Assembly (NCBI GenBank): GCA_016195295.1
Contig: JACPZV010000009.1
Span: 1 to 7,022, forward strand
DNA: 7,022 nucleotides
Source of the DNA: Acidobacteriota bacterium
Lineage (GTDB): Bacteria > Acidobacteriota > Vicinamibacteria > Vicinamibacterales > CAVVIG01
Direction: 5' to 3'
Positions 1 to 4,824 of the stretch are shown here, one piece after another. The stretch's first letter is position 1. The number at the start of each line of letters is the position of its first letter. The notes under the pieces are model-generated. The model worked only from the letters and a program-made list of their open reading frames with translations. It had not been told where the DNA came from and made no database searches. Position numbers and translations under genes: made by a program.

Positions 1-2
1 CC

Positions 3-158
3 TCCAGCGTGCTGCCGCCGGTCGCCACGCCCCGGTCTCTCGATCTCGCGCATCTGCGGACCGCGCCCTGGTTTCACGCGACGGAGCCGATCGATCGGTT
101 CGTGACCACGGATGGCGCGCAGGAGACGGCGGCCAAGGAACTCGGGCTGCCTGTCTGA
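3..158 (+). CDS. 3' end of an unidentified protein-coding gene
   Basis: One frame is open from the window edge to a TGA at 156-158 and gives the last 51 residues of a protein, beginning SSVLPPVATPRSL and ending AAKELGLPV. Codons are mostly GC-ending, as expected for a real gene in this genome, and the frame runs convergently towards the minus-strand gene at 304-906. I do not recognise the family. The segment has no catalytic motif, no membrane span and only a short hydrophilic C-terminus, so no function can be given. The start lies outside the window. The 145 bp between its stop and the next gene contain one small GC-rich hairpin without a T-tract and nothing else convincing. Confidence 0.5.
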   Translation, partial: SSVLPPVATPRSLDLAHLRTAPWFHATEPIDRFVTTDGAQETAAKELGLPV

Positions 159-303
159 GACCACCAGGCAAGGTTCTTCGCCGCTTTCAGCGCTTCGTGA
201 ACGCTGACCGGCGCGCGAGCATCCCCGACGCGGATCATTTTGCCGCGATTATCGAGTTGTGCCGCGAATTTTTCCGGCGTCCGCCGGTCGCTCAGCGCCC
301 CTT

Positions 304-906
304 TTACTGTCCCGGGATCATGAGGTGGGCGGTCGTCGTGCCCGCGTTCATGATCCACACGCCGCCGCCGCGCCCGTTCTCGGGCAGTCCGAGCGACGCC
401 CCGGTGGCGCCCGGCACGGCGATGGTCATGTGGTGCGGCGAGACGTGATCCCTATCGGGACCGGAAAAGTGGTACCACACCGATCCGAATTCCGGCTTCG
501 CGCGGGTGCCGTCCGCTTCCATCGCTTTGAGCATCGCCTCTGACTTGGCCCGCTCCCCGGTCGCCTCGGCCTTCAGATTCTGCGCCTCGCGCGCCAGGTT
601 GCCGAGGCTCGTGCACTGGACCGCGAACGGGGGCTGGAGAGGGAAGCCCGACCGGTCGTAGCAGACGAGCCGGTTCGTGCCTTTCCTCAGCGTGTCGTAG
701 GTGAAGTCGGGTTTCCACTTGATGACCGTCGCCTGATCGCGCAGCGGGGCCGGCGCGGCGATCAAGGCCTTGTCGACGTCGGCCTGCGACGCCCCCGGCT
801 CGAGCGACGGTGGCGGTGGCGGCGGCGCGCCGCCGCGCCCTCTCTGCGCCAACATGCTTGTCGAAACCGCCAATGCAAACAGCACGATCGGGATCAGACG
901 TTTCAT
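304..906 (-). CDS. exported protein of unknown function, 200 aa
   Basis: The protein starts MKRLIPIVLFALAVSTSMLAQ. This is a standard Sec signal peptide: two basic residues, a hydrophobic stretch of about 16 residues, and a probable cut after SMLA. A glycine/arginine patch and a run of six prolines (residues about 28-33) follow and look like a flexible linker. The mature part has two cysteines, in LVCYDRSG and VQCTSLG (residues about 82 and 98), that could form a disulfide outside the cytoplasm. A helical, charged middle (residues about 105-135) precedes a C-terminal part with FGSVWYHFSG, DRDHVSPHHM and VWIMNAGTTTAHLMIPG. The start at 906 is well supported by a strong GGAGGT ribosome site five bases upstream. 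The gene appears to be a single unit: brnA upstream on the same strand is separated by about 120 bp. I know no assigned function; the histidine-rich PHH stretch might bind a metal, but that is speculation. Confidence 0.8.
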   Translation of the reverse strand: MKRLIPIVLFALAVSTSMLAQRGRGGAPPPPPPSLEPGASQADVDKALIAAPAPLRDQATVIKWKPDFTYDTLRKGTNRLVCYDRSGFPLQPPFAVQCTSLGNLAREAQNLKAEATGERAKSEAMLKAMEADGTRAKPEFGSVWYHFSGPDRDHVSPHHMTIAVPGATGASLGLPENGRGGGVWIMNAGTTTAHLMIPGQ

Positions 907-911
907 TTGTG

Positions 912-917
912 ACCTCC
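912..917 (-). promoter_or_regulatory. strong Shine-Dalgarno site of the exported-protein gene
   Basis: GGAGGT on the minus strand lies five bases before the ATG at 906. It fixes that start codon and is the best ribosome site in the window. Confidence 0.75.
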
Positions 918-929
918 GAATCTGCAGCG

Positions 930-935
930 GTTATA
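930..935 (-). promoter_or_regulatory. possible -10 element of the exported-protein gene
   Basis: TATAAC on the minus strand (five of six matches to TATAAT) would place the transcription start near 923, just ahead of the GGAGGT site. No convincing -35 hexamer lies 16-18 bp upstream, so this is only a candidate. Confidence 0.3.
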
Positions 936-991
936 CACCTGCCGGCGCTCGCCCGGCCCAGATTTTTCGAATCGCGGACACGTAGAGGCGT

Positions 992-1022
992 GGACCTGAG
1001 TTTCCGTCAGCGCACCGGGATA
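992..1022 (-). repeat. short remnant of a UPF0175-type antitoxin gene
   Basis: Positions 992-1018 are identical over 27 bp to 2989-3015, which lies inside the UPF0175 antitoxin gene. Read on the minus strand both give GALTETQV. Allowing a 3-base gap (GGA missing here) the match extends four more bases, to TATC at 1019-1022. The remnant lies immediately downstream of brnA on the same strand, and the sequence around it no longer encodes the family. A chance 27-bp identity is very unlikely, so it is best read as the scar of a second antitoxin copy or of a recombination event. Confidence 0.6.
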
Positions 1023-1028
1023 GGTTTA

Positions 1029-1367
1029 TCAGGCCTGACGCCGGGTCTGACGCCGCTGCGCCGTTCCTCGACGAGTGGCGGCGCGTTGGCCGGTGAGGCT
1101 CTTCCTGGCGTACAGGCGCAACGCCTCGCTTGCGCGCTGTTGCCATCCCGCGCCGGTTGCCCGGAAGGCTGCTACGACGTCGCGGTCGACACGCAAGCTG
1201 ATCGGTTCCTTGGTCGGGCTCTTTTGAGGACCGCGTTGACCGCGGTAGCGGCGGACCGCTTCCACCGCGGCCTTTGGCAACGTTTCCATGAGCGGCCGCG
1301 CTCTTCGGATCTCCGCGGCCGTCCATTCCGGGTTGTCCCTGTCAGGACGGCTGGCGTTCTTTCGCAT
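1029..1367 (-). CDS. brnA: BrnA-type antitoxin
   Basis: A 112-residue protein whose core, ISLRVDRDVVAAFRATG followed by GWQQRASEALRLYARK (residues about 56-90), matches the BrnA antitoxin family. In that family this segment dimerises as a ribbon-helix-helix-like fold that binds the operator, while other parts of the protein wrap the toxin. BrnA is known to neutralise BrnT and to repress its own operon. The N-terminal 50 residues are charged and contain the RRARPLMETLPK stretch common in such antitoxins. The last 20 residues are an arginine-rich tail that looks longer than usual and may reflect loss of the original stop at the junction with the UPF0175 remnant just downstream. The start at 1367 has an AGAGGA ribosome site eight bases upstream, inside brnT, and the gene overlaps the toxin gene by 26 bp, the usual toxin-first order of this family. 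Confidence 0.85.
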   Translation of the reverse strand: MRKNASRPDRDNPEWTAAEIRRARPLMETLPKAAVEAVRRYRGQRGPQKSPTKEPISLRVDRDVVAAFRATGAGWQQRASEALRLYARKSLTGQRAATRRGTAQRRQTRRQA

Positions 1368-1623
1368 ACGCTCGTTCCTCTCGCGTGTTGGCCCGCCGCA
1401 GACTGATCACGCGAATCGTCTCGCCTCGCGGTGTGATGACTGCCGCATGCAACTTCCCGTCGATAGTGCCCAGGACCCGTAGACGTTGTTCCCCGTAGTC
1501 CTTCCGCGTGTCTTCGATACTGAACGCGGTTTCGAGGTCCATGTCGGCGAAGCGGTCAAATCCGATTCCGCGTTCGCGCGGGTTTCTGGCACTCTTCGTC
1601 GCGTCGAATTCGATCAGCGCCAT
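1342..1623 (-). CDS. brnT: BrnT-type ribonuclease toxin
   Basis: A 93-residue protein with the family layout: IEFDATKSARNPRERGIGFDRF at residues 4-25, a middle strand region with GEQRLRVLGTIDGKLHAAVITPRG, then IRVISLRRANTREERAYAKE near the end. BrnT toxins have a RelE-like fold, act as ribonucleases and stop growth when not bound by BrnA. Length and all conserved blocks look intact, so this is probably an active toxin. The ATG at 1623 is supported because the family N-terminus (hydrophobic-E-[FW]-D..K...N) begins right there. It has no Shine-Dalgarno sequence; the upstream bases are AT-rich with TATATA and TATACG hexamers, which suggests a leaderless or nearly leaderless transcript. A perfect palindrome sits four bases upstream. 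Together with brnA this forms the only TA operon in the window with both genes whole. Confidence 0.87.
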   Translation of the reverse strand: MALIEFDATKSARNPRERGIGFDRFADMDLETAFSIEDTRKDYGEQRLRVLGTIDGKLHAAVITPRGETIRVISLRRANTREERAYAKERQPS

Positions 1624-1626
1624 TAT

Positions 1627-1640
1627 ATCGTATATACGAT
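1627..1640. promoter_or_regulatory. perfect 14-bp palindrome, probable brnTA operator
   Basis: ATCGTATATACGAT is its own reverse complement and lies four bases before the brnT start codon in an otherwise GC-rich region. It contains -10-like hexamers for the minus strand. BrnA-type antitoxins repress their own operon, so this is the natural operator. Binding here would cover the core promoter. Confidence 0.6.
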
Positions 1641-1708
1641 TAAAGGAACGCCACGACTTCTAAGGCGACAGTCCGTGACGCGCACGTTGTCGTGCAGAAA
1701 CTCAGGAG

Positions 1709-1729
1709 CGAGACGACGATGCCATCGTC
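1709..1729. repeat. palindrome-containing direct repeat, copy A
   Basis: This 21-bp unit contains the inverted repeat GACGATG-C-CATCGTC (1715-1729). A second unit at an exact 70-bp offset (1779-1799) matches at 19 of 21 positions. It lies in the divergent region between brnT and the plus-strand gene at 1806, and may be a regulator binding site. Confidence 0.5.
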
Positions 1730-1778
1730 CCGATGGCGCGTCAAACTTCATTGCGCGGAATGCCCCCGTTGACGAACT

Positions 1779-1800
1779 CGAGCCGACGATGGCATCGTCG
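1779..1800. repeat. palindrome-containing direct repeat, copy B
   Basis: Second copy of the unit at 1709-1729. The palindrome here is slightly longer, CGACGATG-G-CATCGTCG (1784-1800), and ends five bases before the ATG at 1806. A weak TTGACG hexamer at 1769-1774 precedes it, so a bound protein could block transcription or translation of the downstream gene pair. Confidence 0.5.
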
Positions 1801-1805
1801 TCGGA

Positions 1806-2333
1806 ATGTTCGAGAAACCTTCGGCGGCGTTGATACGCGCGCTCAGGGACTTCGTGATTCGTCACGAGATCTTCGTCGAGGCCCGCGAGTTCGACGATGG
1901 CCGTATCTTCACTCGGCGACCCTGGCGCCGGTTTAAGAGACTCGGCCCGCGTCGCCATTTCGAAGTGTTTCTCCGTCGTGACCAACGGCGGATCCGTTTT
2001 TTCACTCTGACGTGCGGATCTGAGGAGCACGAGCGGTTACAGCTCGGGATCGACTTTCCCGAGAAGGTGCTCCTTCGGCCGGCCGAGGCCGCGATCGAGT
2101 ACGAAGCCTGCGGCCGTGACGCCAAGCGCTACTCAGCGCAATTCCCGAAGGACGCGGAATCTGGACGCGCGCTCTTTGGCTATGTGCGATCGGAGTCCCG
2201 GCTTCTCGTACAGCTCCTCGGCAACACGGCTTACAAGGAACTCCTCGGTGTTGTACGCCGGCACCGTCGCGTGTCGCGGCGACGGGCGCGAACTCGCCGC
2301 GAGCGGGCTGGCCAACGAGGTCGGAAAGCGTGA
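1806..2333 (+). CDS. hypothetical protein, first gene of a coupled pair
   Basis: I do not recognise this 175-residue protein. It is basic and mixed alpha/beta in character: an N-terminal helix (ALIRALRDFVIRHEIF), a strand-rich part around HFEVFLRRDQRRIRFFTLTCG, a helical acidic stretch (GSEEHERLQLGIDFPEK, residues about 77-93) and then SGRALFGYVRSESRLLVQLLGN and YKELLG. The last 26 residues are almost only arginine, histidine and small residues, which may be a nucleic-acid-binding tail or the result of an old frameshift. The frame opens after a stop at 1770-1772 and the first ATG is at 1806, with no clear ribosome site. Its stop overlaps the GTG of the next gene as GTGA, which is the main reason for preferring this frame over an overlapping minus-strand frame of similar length. 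It is divergent from brnT and probably under the twin palindromes. Codon choice in the first 140 codons looks genuine. Confidence 0.55.
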   Translation: MFEKPSAALIRALRDFVIRHEIFVEAREFDDGRIFTRRPWRRFKRLGPRRHFEVFLRRDQRRIRFFTLTCGSEEHERLQLGIDFPEKVLLRPAEAAIEYEACGRDAKRYSAQFPKDAESGRALFGYVRSESRLLVQLLGNTAYKELLGVVRRHRRVSRRRARTRRERAGQRGRKA

Positions 2334-2794
2334 GTATCTACGCCACGCTCTGGCATCTCCAGTTTCCACGTCACGGCGACGCGTATGCCGGCTGCGAGTG
2401 GGTCGATGTGCTGGCGCAAGGCGTGCCGGCGCACGTTGGAACGCCCACGCCAGGCTACGGGTATGAGTCCGGCGATCCGTTCGAAGCCTTCCTGCCGTCT
2501 CCGCTCCGAATCGGCGATGGCACGTCTGAAGATGATCTGCGGGCCGTGGTGTTCGTCGTGAGTACCTCGAAGAAGGGGACGGCTCGCTCTGGGCAAGAAT
2601 ATGAGTCGCCGCTTCTGGTGCTCACCGGGACCGAATACGCCGCGATGCCGTTCCAGGTCCTCCACGACCGACTGTGCACGGCCCTGCGCGGAACTCGGCC
2701 GCGGCTAGTGCTGGAAGTGTTCGGGAGTGATTCCGGCACGACGCTCGTGTTCGAGGACGGCTCCAAGGTCCCGGGGCCGCCGATCAAGAAATGA
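2330..2794 (+). CDS. conserved hypothetical protein, 154 aa, second gene of a coupled pair
   Basis: The GTG start at 2330 overlaps the previous stop (GTGA), and GAGG lies nine bases upstream, so translation is probably coupled. The protein has no signal peptide and no membrane span. Visible blocks are an N-terminal SIYATLWHLQFP (residues 2-13), a glycine/proline/tyrosine-rich loop TPTPGYGYESGDPFEAFLP (about 39-57), a hydrophobic strand LRAVVFVVS, then GTARSGQEYESPLLVLTGTE (about 83-102), YAAMPFQVLHDRLCTALRG and a final strand-rich LVLEVFG...TLVFEDGSKVPG. It resembles uncharacterised cytosolic proteins scattered in variable regions of soil bacteria, but I know no function. Its stop lies eight bases beyond the stop of the truncated PIN toxin fragment on the other strand, so a rearrangement that brought this gene in may have cut that toxin gene. 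Confidence 0.75.
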   Translation: MSIYATLWHLQFPRHGDAYAGCEWVDVLAQGVPAHVGTPTPGYGYESGDPFEAFLPSPLRIGDGTSEDDLRAVVFVVSTSKKGTARSGQEYESPLLVLTGTEYAAMPFQVLHDRLCTALRGTRPRLVLEVFGSDSGTTLVFEDGSKVPGPPIKK

Positions 2795-2852
2795 CAGCGC
2801 AGTCGAGCAGGGTGAAATAGAGGGGTGGGCCAGTATCCGCGATGACGATCAT
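2784..2852 (-). pseudogene. truncated PIN-domain toxin (DUF3368-like), first codons only
   Basis: Immediately after the UPF0175 antitoxin, with an ATGA stop/start overlap at 2849-2852, a frame reads MIVIADTGPPLYF and stops at 2784-2786 after 22 codons. DUF3368/PIN toxins begin with just such a strand, I-V-I-(A/S)-D-(T/S)-(S/G)-P-(L)-x-Y, in which the aspartate is the first metal-binding acidic residue of the nuclease, and they are commonly encoded directly downstream of UPF0175 antitoxins. Such toxins are normally about 150 residues, so some nine tenths of the gene is gone. Family resemblance fades after residue 13-15, near 2810, which places the break beside the end of the plus-strand gene at 2330-2794. 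No catalytic activity is possible. Confidence 0.7.
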
Positions 2853-3052
2853 CGTCCAGGCAGGACGCCGAGTTCCCGATGTGCGCGAAGGTCGTCTTCG
2901 AGATCGGCCTCGCTGTAGCGAAGTGGCACGTGGTGCTCCTTGAGCAGCGCGTGTACCTGGAAGCGAGTCTTGAGCTGAAGGAGCCGGCGGACCTGAGTTT
3001 CCGTCAGCGCACCGGTCCGATACGCCTCAACGGCGATCGCCTCAACCTTCAT
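2849..3052 (-). CDS. UPF0175-family antitoxin, orphaned
   Basis: This 67-residue protein has the family pattern: AIAVEAYRTGALTETQVRRLL (residues about 5-25), a helix-turn-helix-like segment in which the protein is thought to read DNA, then FQVHALLKEHHVPLRYSEADLEDDL (about 32-56). UPF0175 proteins are antitoxins of DUF3368 PIN ribonucleases. The ATG at 3052 has GGAG five bases upstream. The gene is coupled by ATGA to the remains of its toxin gene, which is now only about 22 codons, so the antitoxin is left without its own partner. It could persist as a regulator, as an anti-addiction factor against a related toxin elsewhere, or simply as debris. A 27-bp stretch is duplicated at 992-1018. Confidence 0.8.
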   Translation of the reverse strand: MKVEAIAVEAYRTGALTETQVRRLLQLKTRFQVHALLKEHHVPLRYSEADLEDDLRAHRELGVLPGR

Positions 3053-3115
3053 GATGACTCCATTTTACCGCCCAGTTCATGGAGCGCGTCGTCCCATGTG
3101 AGAAGGAATCAGGCC

Positions 3116-3871
3116 GTGACGCGGCCGTGTTCGCGCAGGAACGTAAACGTCACCGAAGCACGCGAACATGAAGAGGCGGTGTTTCGAGCGGCGATCGATC
3201 TCGAAGTTGGTTGGAGCCAGTTGATGGAGCGTGTCTTCCAAGGTGACAACCACCCGACAGTCGTGCGAGCTCGAGAACGACTCCTGGAGTTGAGCTTGGT
3301 CCGCACACCGGGCGTCGTGTTTCTCCTACTGTGGCGGCAGTTTCGATGGGCAGCCACGGATCTCTGTCGGTGCAGGCTGACGGCGTCGTTCGGTTATCAA
3401 CGACAACAGGCAGAAGCTCTAGCGCTCTTTTTCCTCTTGCGCGAGGACGCAACGCTCGCCAAGCGCTGGGCTGACGTTGCCTCGAATGACGACGGAAGAC
3501 GTTTCTTTGCGGAGACTCGGGAGAGAGTGGCGGCAATGATGCGGCGACACGAGCTATCCGAGGCCTACGAGTACGGCTCAGCCGCGGCGCTACACGTGCG
3601 AATCGAAGGAGCGACCCGCGGTTTACGACAGATTTATGGGGGCGTGCCGACGTTAGTCGACGCCGAAATAGATCCAGGCGACTTGTATGACTATCATTCC
3701 GTTTCGGTCGGTTTCCTCAACACTCAACTGCGAATCTTTCGCGCTCTCGACGCCATCAACCCCGAACGCAGTTTTGAGCTGCCACGGTTGACGCGTGAGG
3801 CGTTCGAGCGAAATCTCAGAACCGCTTCTGAAGCCCTGACGCGCGCTTATCCGAGCCGCGCTAATTCTTGA
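3116..3871 (+). CDS. hypothetical, mainly helical protein of about 250 aa
   Basis: I do not recognise this gene. The frame is open further upstream, but that part is antisense to the UPF0175 gene, so a start after 3052 is more likely. Candidates are GTG 3116 (AAGGA eight bases upstream), GTG 3179 (AAGAGG four bases upstream) and ATG 3224 (GGAG seven bases upstream); the first is used here because coding-like sequence begins by about EAREHEEAVFRAA. The protein is strongly helical and charged, with a hydrophobic helix at PGVVFLLLWRQFRWAATDL that is short for a membrane span, then QQAEALALFFLLREDATLAKRW, TRERVAAMMRRHELSEAYEYG, and a more polar part RQIYGGVPTLVDAEIDPGDLYDYHSVSVGFLN followed by a last helix. 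No catalytic motif stands out. GC content is visibly lower than in the flanking permease genes, a hint of separate origin. It lies between two TA modules, with no coupled neighbour. Confidence 0.65.
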   Translation: MTRPCSRRNVNVTEAREHEEAVFRAAIDLEVGWSQLMERVFQGDNHPTVVRARERLLELSLVRTPGVVFLLLWRQFRWAATDLCRCRLTASFGYQRQQAEALALFFLLREDATLAKRWADVASNDDGRRFFAETRERVAAMMRRHELSEAYEYGSAAALHVRIEGATRGLRQIYGGVPTLVDAEIDPGDLYDYHSVSVGFLNTQLRIFRALDAINPERSFELPRLTREAFERNLRTASEALTRAYPSRANS

Positions 3872-3952
3872 GGTAAGACCGTCAAGGCTGGGTAGTCGTC
3901 GTCACGCTCGGGTACTCGATTCGACGTCGCGTTGCAGGATCGGTTGGCCAGA

Positions 3953-4292
3953 TGTCAACGGATCACGCGCCCGCCCCGTCTAACCAGTCCACATGGACAA
4001 CCCGGTCGGCGCCATCCGCTACGCGCTCCGTCAGTTCCGCCTCTCGCCCGTCTTCACCGCCTCCGCCGTCCTGACGCTCTCGCTCGGCATCGGCGGTACG
4101 ACCGCCATCTTCACGCTGATCCACGCCGTCATGCTCCGCTCGCTCCCGGTCGCGGACCCGGAAACCCTCTACCGCATCGGCGACGGCGACAACTGCTGCG
4201 TCCAGGGCGGACCGCAGGATCGCTGGGGCATGTTCTCCTTCCCGCTCTTCGAGCGCCCCAAGGCCGAAGCGCCCGAATTCGAACAGCTGACC
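3953..4292 (+). repeat. long direct repeat, copy 1 (ADOP leader and 5' end)
   Basis: This segment aligns without gaps to 5454-5793. By hand count the 40 bp before the ATG match at 34 of 40 positions and the first 300 coding bases at 281 of 300. Twelve codons differ silently and five change the residue, so these are diverged paralogues under past purifying selection rather than a fresh duplication. Confidence 0.85.
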
Positions 4293-4331
4293 GGCGGCGA
4301 TCAATCTTTGGTTGGCGCGACGCTCGCTTGA
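3993..4331 (+). pseudogene. ADOP-family permease, 5' fragment with internal deletion (copy 1)
   Basis: The fragment begins MDNPVGAIRYALRQFRLSP and carries the first membrane segment of a MacB-like periplasmic-core domain (residues about 18-50). ADOP proteins are large permeases, normally about 800 residues, with two MacB/FtsX halves and no dedicated ATPase gene. Here only 112 residues remain. After EFEQLT the frame jumps to GGDQSLVGATLA; against copy 2 this is an exact 210-nt in-frame deletion (bases equivalent to 5794-6003). The following 34 bases match copy 2 at only about 27 positions, so they may come from another paralogue. All similarity stops at about 4327, where the RHH-Fic cassette begins. 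The start has no Shine-Dalgarno site, as in copy 2. The product would be one membrane helix and a stub, surely not a transporter. Confidence 0.85.
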
Positions 4332-4361
4332 TGATGTCAGAACCACGGTTTGACATCATCA
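4329..4361. promoter_or_regulatory. 33-bp inverted repeat with embedded TTGACA, probable operator-promoter
   Basis: TGATGATGTCA (4329-4339) is exactly inverted as TGACATCATCA (4351-4361). Inside, AACC-AC-GGTT also pairs, giving 15 matched pairs with a single unpaired G at 4340. TTGACA at 4350-4355 is a perfect -35 hexamer; 17 bases on is a weak -10, TACATC (4373-4378). The two GATGTCA half-sites are about two helical turns apart, which suits a ribbon-helix-helix repressor. It lies directly before the RHH antitoxin gene, so autoregulation is the simplest reading. No T-tract follows, so it is not a terminator. Confidence 0.6.
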
Positions 4362-4379
4362 TCCGCGGCGAGTACATCT

Positions 4380-4820
4380 ATGTCCATGCCTGCGACCACC
4401 AAGGGTGCGAAGCGAAGCAAGACGACGACCAAAGCCAAGTCGCGCGCGGTCATGGGCAAGCGCACCCGCACGTCAAGGGTCAAGCCCATCACAGTCAGGC
4501 TCGCGCCAGAGTTGCAGCGAGGCATGGACATTCTTCGCATTGCCCTGAAGCGTCCCGTGAACAAGATGATCAATGAAGCCGTCAAGGGGTTCATCCAGAA
4601 GCGGACTGCGGAAGTCGAGACGGACCTGGCGGGCATGCTGTCTCAGATCAAGGCGCACAAGCGTCGCGACCCCAAGTTTGATGCGGCGTTCGACGAGTGG
4701 GCCGACGCCGAAGCGAAGTTCGGTGGTGAGGACCCGGCAGAAGGTGTCGTGGAGCCGGAGACGGTGGACGCGAAAGTAGGGCCGACGCAGACATTGGTCC
4801 GAGAGCTTCTGAACCGTTGA
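4380..4820 (+). CDS. ribbon-helix-helix antitoxin paired with a Fic gene
   Basis: The protein has a lysine-rich N-terminus (residues about 8-35) and then VKPITVRLAPELQRGMDILRIALKRPVNKMINEAVKGFIQKR (about 35-77). This is an Arc/CopG/HicB-like ribbon-helix-helix: one strand (ITVRL) and two helices separated by KRP. A helical, charged middle (VETDLAGMLSQIKAHKRRDPKFDAAFDEWADAEAKF) and an acidic linker lead to a conserved-looking end, TQTLVRELLNR. Such proteins sit directly before Fic genes in toxin-antitoxin pairs; the RHH binds the promoter and the rest is expected to bind the toxin. The ATG at 4380 is chosen because the TTG at 4350 lies within the inverted repeat; ATG 4386 is also possible and would be leaderless given the promoter above. 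The gene ends four bases before the Fic start. I see no classical (S/T)xxxE(G/N) Fic-inhibition motif, so how it neutralises the toxin is unclear. Confidence 0.75.
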   Translation: MSMPATTKGAKRSKTTTKAKSRAVMGKRTRTSRVKPITVRLAPELQRGMDILRIALKRPVNKMINEAVKGFIQKRTAEVETDLAGMLSQIKAHKRRDPKFDAAFDEWADAEAKFGGEDPAEGVVEPETVDAKVGPTQTLVRELLNR

Positions 4821-4824
4821 CTTC

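Noticed and set aside
274..287. Hairpin CCGGC-GTCC-GCCGG between the convergent genes as a terminator
   Set aside because: The stem is only five pairs, and the adjacent T-run is on the wrong side for the plus strand and reads as A on the minus strand.
74..358. Minus-strand frame of 94 residues between the first two genes
   Set aside because: It overlaps real genes on both sides, has no ribosome site and no recognisable family. The middle part is protein-like but unsupported.
1623..2030. Minus-strand frame of 135 residues overlapping the start of the unknown gene pair
   Set aside because: It covers the twin palindromes and brnT promoter in reverse and has no ribosome site; the plus strand is preferred because of the GTGA coupling at 2330. 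Some doubt remains.
2236..2345. Alternative plus frame reading VLYAGTVACRGDGRELAASG and onward across the end of the 1806 gene
   Set aside because: It looks protein-like and could mark an old frameshift, but it has no start of its own and lacks the coupling to the 2330 GTG. Not strong enough to split the gene.
2844..2856. Palindrome GACGAT-C-ATCGTC resembling the twin operators
   Set aside because: It falls on the codons for MIVI at the start of the PIN stub, which naturally gives such a sequence. It lacks the outer bases of the 1715 and 1784 sites.
4331..4576. Open frame starting MMSEPRFDIIIRGEY with a TGATG overlap to the permease fragment
   Set aside because: The attractive start soon turns into a histidine/glutamine-rich shadow of the RHH antitoxin gene, whose frame carries clear domain similarity.
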